64,000 bases of DNA, from positions 1 to 64,000 of the forward strand of contig NZ_CAXUNP010000014.1 of the NCBI RefSeq assembly GCF_964252635.1, written 5' to 3'. Both the position numbers and the translations under genes were made by a program. The number at the start of each line of letters is the position of its first letter. Position 1 is the stretch's first letter. This document shows positions 62,041 to 64,000 of the stretch, piece by piece. The notes under the pieces are model-generated. The model saw only the letters and a program-made list of their open reading frames with translations. It did not search any database and had not been told where the DNA came from. The stretch comes from Jatrophihabitans sp964252635 (GTDB taxonomy: Bacteria > Actinomycetota > Actinomycetes > Mycobacteriales > Jatrophihabitantaceae).

Positions 62041-62211
62041 GTGACTCGGATGTACCACGTGACGGCATCGCGAAACCGGGAGTCCGTCGCCGAACTGCAG
62101 GATGCGGGCTCAGGTCTTCGTTACAACGCGGGCCTCGTCGAGCCCGGTCGTCTGATGCTGATTGATCGACACGTCCCCGCGGCTCCTCCTGTCGAAGTCC
62201 GCGCGCTCTGA
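62041..62211 (+). CDS. Possible small protein, 56 codons, perhaps a decayed gene
   Basis: GTG 62041 opens a frame that reads VTRMYHVTASRNRESVAELQ at its start and GRLMLIDRHVP near the end. The YHVTASRNRES start resembles a small actinobacterial family that I recall only loosely. The same frame continues without a stop for about 69 codons after the TGA at 62209, so it may be a gene with a nonsense mutation. Codon use around 62270-62340 (AAAAAGCAAGCA) is AT-richer than neighbours. Confidence 0.3.
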   Translation: MTRMYHVTASRNRESVAELQDAGSGLRYNAGLVEPGRLMLIDRHVPAAPPVEVRAL

Positions 62212-62395
62212 TCGTCGGCGTACACGTCGACCCTCGTTCTGACGCTCGATGACGGAACCGCGCTAAACGACGAGGCGACACGGAACTACCTCGGCAAAAA
62301 GCAAGCACTGGGCGCCGGCGAGAAGTGCCGAGATTCTTTCGGCAGAGCTGCGGCTGACACCCATTTCTGTCAGACCCCGTTGCGAGAATCATGTC

Positions 62396-63739
62396 GTGAT
62401 CGAGTCGTCCGCACGTGACCTGCAGGCAGCATTCACCGCTGTCGTGGACGGGTTCCTGGCGACCGACTACGAAGCGTTGAACCCTGCGGAGCTCGCCGAA
62501 CTCGTCACCGCCCGCGAGGCAGAACGCCGTCGCCTGGAGGCGGACGACGCAAGGCTCGTCTCCGCTCTCGCCGCGCAAGCGCCGCCTGCTCGGTTCGGGG
62601 CGACGTCGCTGCCCGACCTCATCGGCGGCCTGACCCGGGTGACCCGCACGGAAGCGCGCGCACGGGCGCAGCGCTCGGTCGACATCGGGCCCCGGCGTGC
62701 GCTGTCGGGCGAAGCGCTGCCGCCCATTCACCCCCGCACCGCCGGCGCCCTGCGCGACGGGCTCATCTCGGGGGCGCACGTCGACGTGATCACCCGCTAC
62801 CTGGGTCGCCTGCCGGCGACGGTCGCCCTCGAGTCGGTGACGACGCCGCAGGGGCCGCGCACGGTGTTCGATGCCGCCGAGGACTTCCTCGTCACGGCGG
62901 CGCAGCACGAGGATCCGGGTGCGTTGCGTCGCTCAGGAGACCTGCTGCTGGCCCGTCTGGACCCGGACGGCGCCGAGCCTCGCGACAAGGAGCTCGAGCG
63001 GCGGCGCTGGTTCACCATCGGGGGGCGCGGCGGCGACGAGGTGCACGGCACGCTGACACCGGAGACCAAGGCGGTCTGGCAGGCCATCCTTGACTCTCTC
63101 GGCGCCCCGCAACCGGTGGAGGACGGCACCAGCGACGAGCGCACCGCAGGGCAGCGACGCCACGACGCGATGCTCGAGGCCGGGCTGCGGTTGCTGCGCT
63201 CCGGGACGCTGCCCGAATGCGGGGGCGTCCCCGTCACGGTGGTCGTGCGCGTCGATGCCGACGACCTGGCGGGTGCCGCGGCAGGCGCATCCGGTGGGGT
63301 GGCGCAGACCGCACACGGCGACGTCGTGAGCGTGGAACGGTTCCTGCGCCTGGCCGACGAGGCCGACGTCGTCACCGTCGCCCTCACCGCCCACGGCGAG
63401 ATCCTCGACTACGGCCGCACGCGTCGCTGCGCGTCGGCGGCCCAGCGCCGTGCGCTTACTGCCCGGGACGGCGGGTGCTGCTTTCCCCGCTGCGATCGCC
63501 CCGGCGCGTGGACGGAGGTGCACCACATCCGCGCCTGGATCCGTGGCGGGAGGACGGATCTGGACAACCTCTGCCTGCTGTGCGCGCACCACCACCGCAC
63601 GTTCGAGGCGGCAGGGTGGGTGGTCGAGATGGTCGACGGGGTGCCGCAGTGGACACCGCCGGCCTGGCTCGACCCCCAGCAGCGCCGACGAACCAACACC
63701 GCCCACCACCTGCCGGAGATGACGTTCGCCGTCGCCTGA
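62396..63739 (+). CDS. DUF222/13E12-type HNH endonuclease-like protein
   Basis: The 447-residue protein has the DUF222 helical head (LNPAELAELVTAREAERRRL, a region with TRVTRTEARARAQRS) and a C-terminal HNH domain: GCCFPRCDRPGAWTEVHHI, then the zinc/Asn part DNLCLLCAHHHR. This is the multi-copy 13E12 repeat family of actinobacteria. Members are probably nucleases or DNA-binding proteins of unknown role, spread by duplication. GTG start at 62396. It stands in a region that is AT-richer upstream. Confidence 0.9.
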   Translation: MIESSARDLQAAFTAVVDGFLATDYEALNPAELAELVTAREAERRRLEADDARLVSALAAQAPPARFGATSLPDLIGGLTRVTRTEARARAQRSVDIGPRRALSGEALPPIHPRTAGALRDGLISGAHVDVITRYLGRLPATVALESVTTPQGPRTVFDAAEDFLVTAAQHEDPGALRRSGDLLLARLDPDGAEPRDKELERRRWFTIGGRGGDEVHGTLTPETKAVWQAILDSLGAPQPVEDGTSDERTAGQRRHDAMLEAGLRLLRSGTLPECGGVPVTVVVRVDADDLAGAAAGASGGVAQTAHGDVVSVERFLRLADEADVVTVALTAHGEILDYGRTRRCASAAQRRALTARDGGCCFPRCDRPGAWTEVHHIRAWIRGGRTDLDNLCLLCAHHHRTFEAAGWVVEMVDGVPQWTPPAWLDPQQRRRTNTAHHLPEMTFAVA

Positions 63740-63789
63740 AGGGTGTAGGGCCTGGGTGACGATCGGCAGTGACGATCAGGAACGAGCGG

Positions 63790-64000
63790 TCAGGACGTGC
63801 CGCGGGGCAGGCCGGGGCCGTGCTCCTGGAAGTAGAGCAGCCGCTCGTTCTCCTGGGCGATGCGTTCCGGGGTGCCGTCGAGGTCGCGGAACAGCTGCTT
63901 GAGGACCCGGACGCCGCCGGGGGACTGGGCGGCGACCTGTTCCGCGAGCTCGATCGCCGCCGCCTCGGCGTCGGCGGCGGCCGCGACCCGCTGCATCAGG
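63790..64000 (-). CDS. Enoyl-CoA hydratase/isomerase family protein, C-terminal part
   Basis: The visible 70 or so codons end the protein and run out of the window to the right. ELAEQVAAQSPGGVRVLKQL is the typical crotonase helix after the active site, and AQENERLLYFQEHGPGLPRG suits the C-terminal trimer helix. The start is outside the window, so the ATG at 63996 is internal. The active site residues are not visible. Confidence 0.7.
   Translation of the reverse strand, partial: LMQRVAAAADAEAAAIELAEQVAAQSPGGVRVLKQLFRDLDGTPERIAQENERLLYFQEHGPGLPRGTS

Overview
The window is a 64 kb piece of a high-GC actinobacterial chromosome. This rests on pervasive GTG starts, a mycothiol gene (mshB), a class III cyclase/ATPase regulator, a PiT-membrane protein-DUF3349-PPK2 phosphate operon under a PhoP-type PHO box, a DUF222/13E12-type HNH gene, and the order typA - peptide ABC transporter - mshB - ferredoxin - dapD/dapE - LOG genes, which I recall as similar to the mycobacterial typA-mshB-fdxC-dapD-dapE-Rv1205 neighbourhood. 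Genus cannot be settled from the sequence; nothing points to a plasmid, prophage or CRISPR locus, and I see no rRNA or tRNA genes.

Layout. 1-7.1 kb: two large signalling ATPases (one cut by the window edge) around a secreted Ig-like protein with a sortase-E-like LADTG tail. 7.1-11 kb: a two-subunit fluoride channel, then a phosphate operon (PiT transporter, small membrane protein, DUF3349, PPK2). 11-17.7 kb: pyrD, a secreted NlpC/P60 peptidase, a membrane phosphodiesterase, an MBL hydrolase and a DedA protein. 17.7-27.6 kb: reductive pyrimidine/amide catabolism (nitrilase-type amidohydrolase, dihydropyrimidinase, TIGR03842 LLM oxidoreductase, SDR, nitroreductase, PucR regulator, acetamidase). 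It is broken by a 2.6 kb block holding an ESX-like alpha/beta hydrolase, with a truncated acetamidase copy and a pucR fragment as scar. 27.8-31.3 kb: TerC/TerB/TerD stress proteins and a nickel/cobalt permease. 31.3-37 kb: a two-component system divergent from a MarP-like protease operon, with matched operator repeats on both sides. 37-45.9 kb: membrane protein, VOC fusion, acyltransferase, DEAD-box helicase with a structured leader coupled to typA, and an aminotransferase/omega-amidase pair. 46.4-52.7 kb: a dpp-type peptide ABC operon. 52.7-63 kb: mshB, a frameshifted DUF1269 gene, GNAT, ferredoxin, dapD, dapE, a CAP protein, two LOG genes and two small lipid/SRPBCC-type genes. The right edge carries an HNH gene and the end of an enoyl-CoA hydratase gene.

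Regulatory style. Many genes have a TAnnnT -10 box ending 6-8 nt before the start codon, so leaderless transcription is probably common. Several strong perfect-stem hairpins mark transcription ends. Short tandem duplications of 14-16 bp sit on gene ends. Most original observations: the PHO box in front of pit, the divergent CTTCAG operators of the two-component system, the acetamidase/pucR scar around the ESX-like gene pair, the helicase leader with an Arg-rich leader peptide candidate, two 24-25 codon ORFs that bridge operon genes exactly, and the single-base frameshift in the DUF1269 gene. I did not find a clear multi-gene system without precedent.
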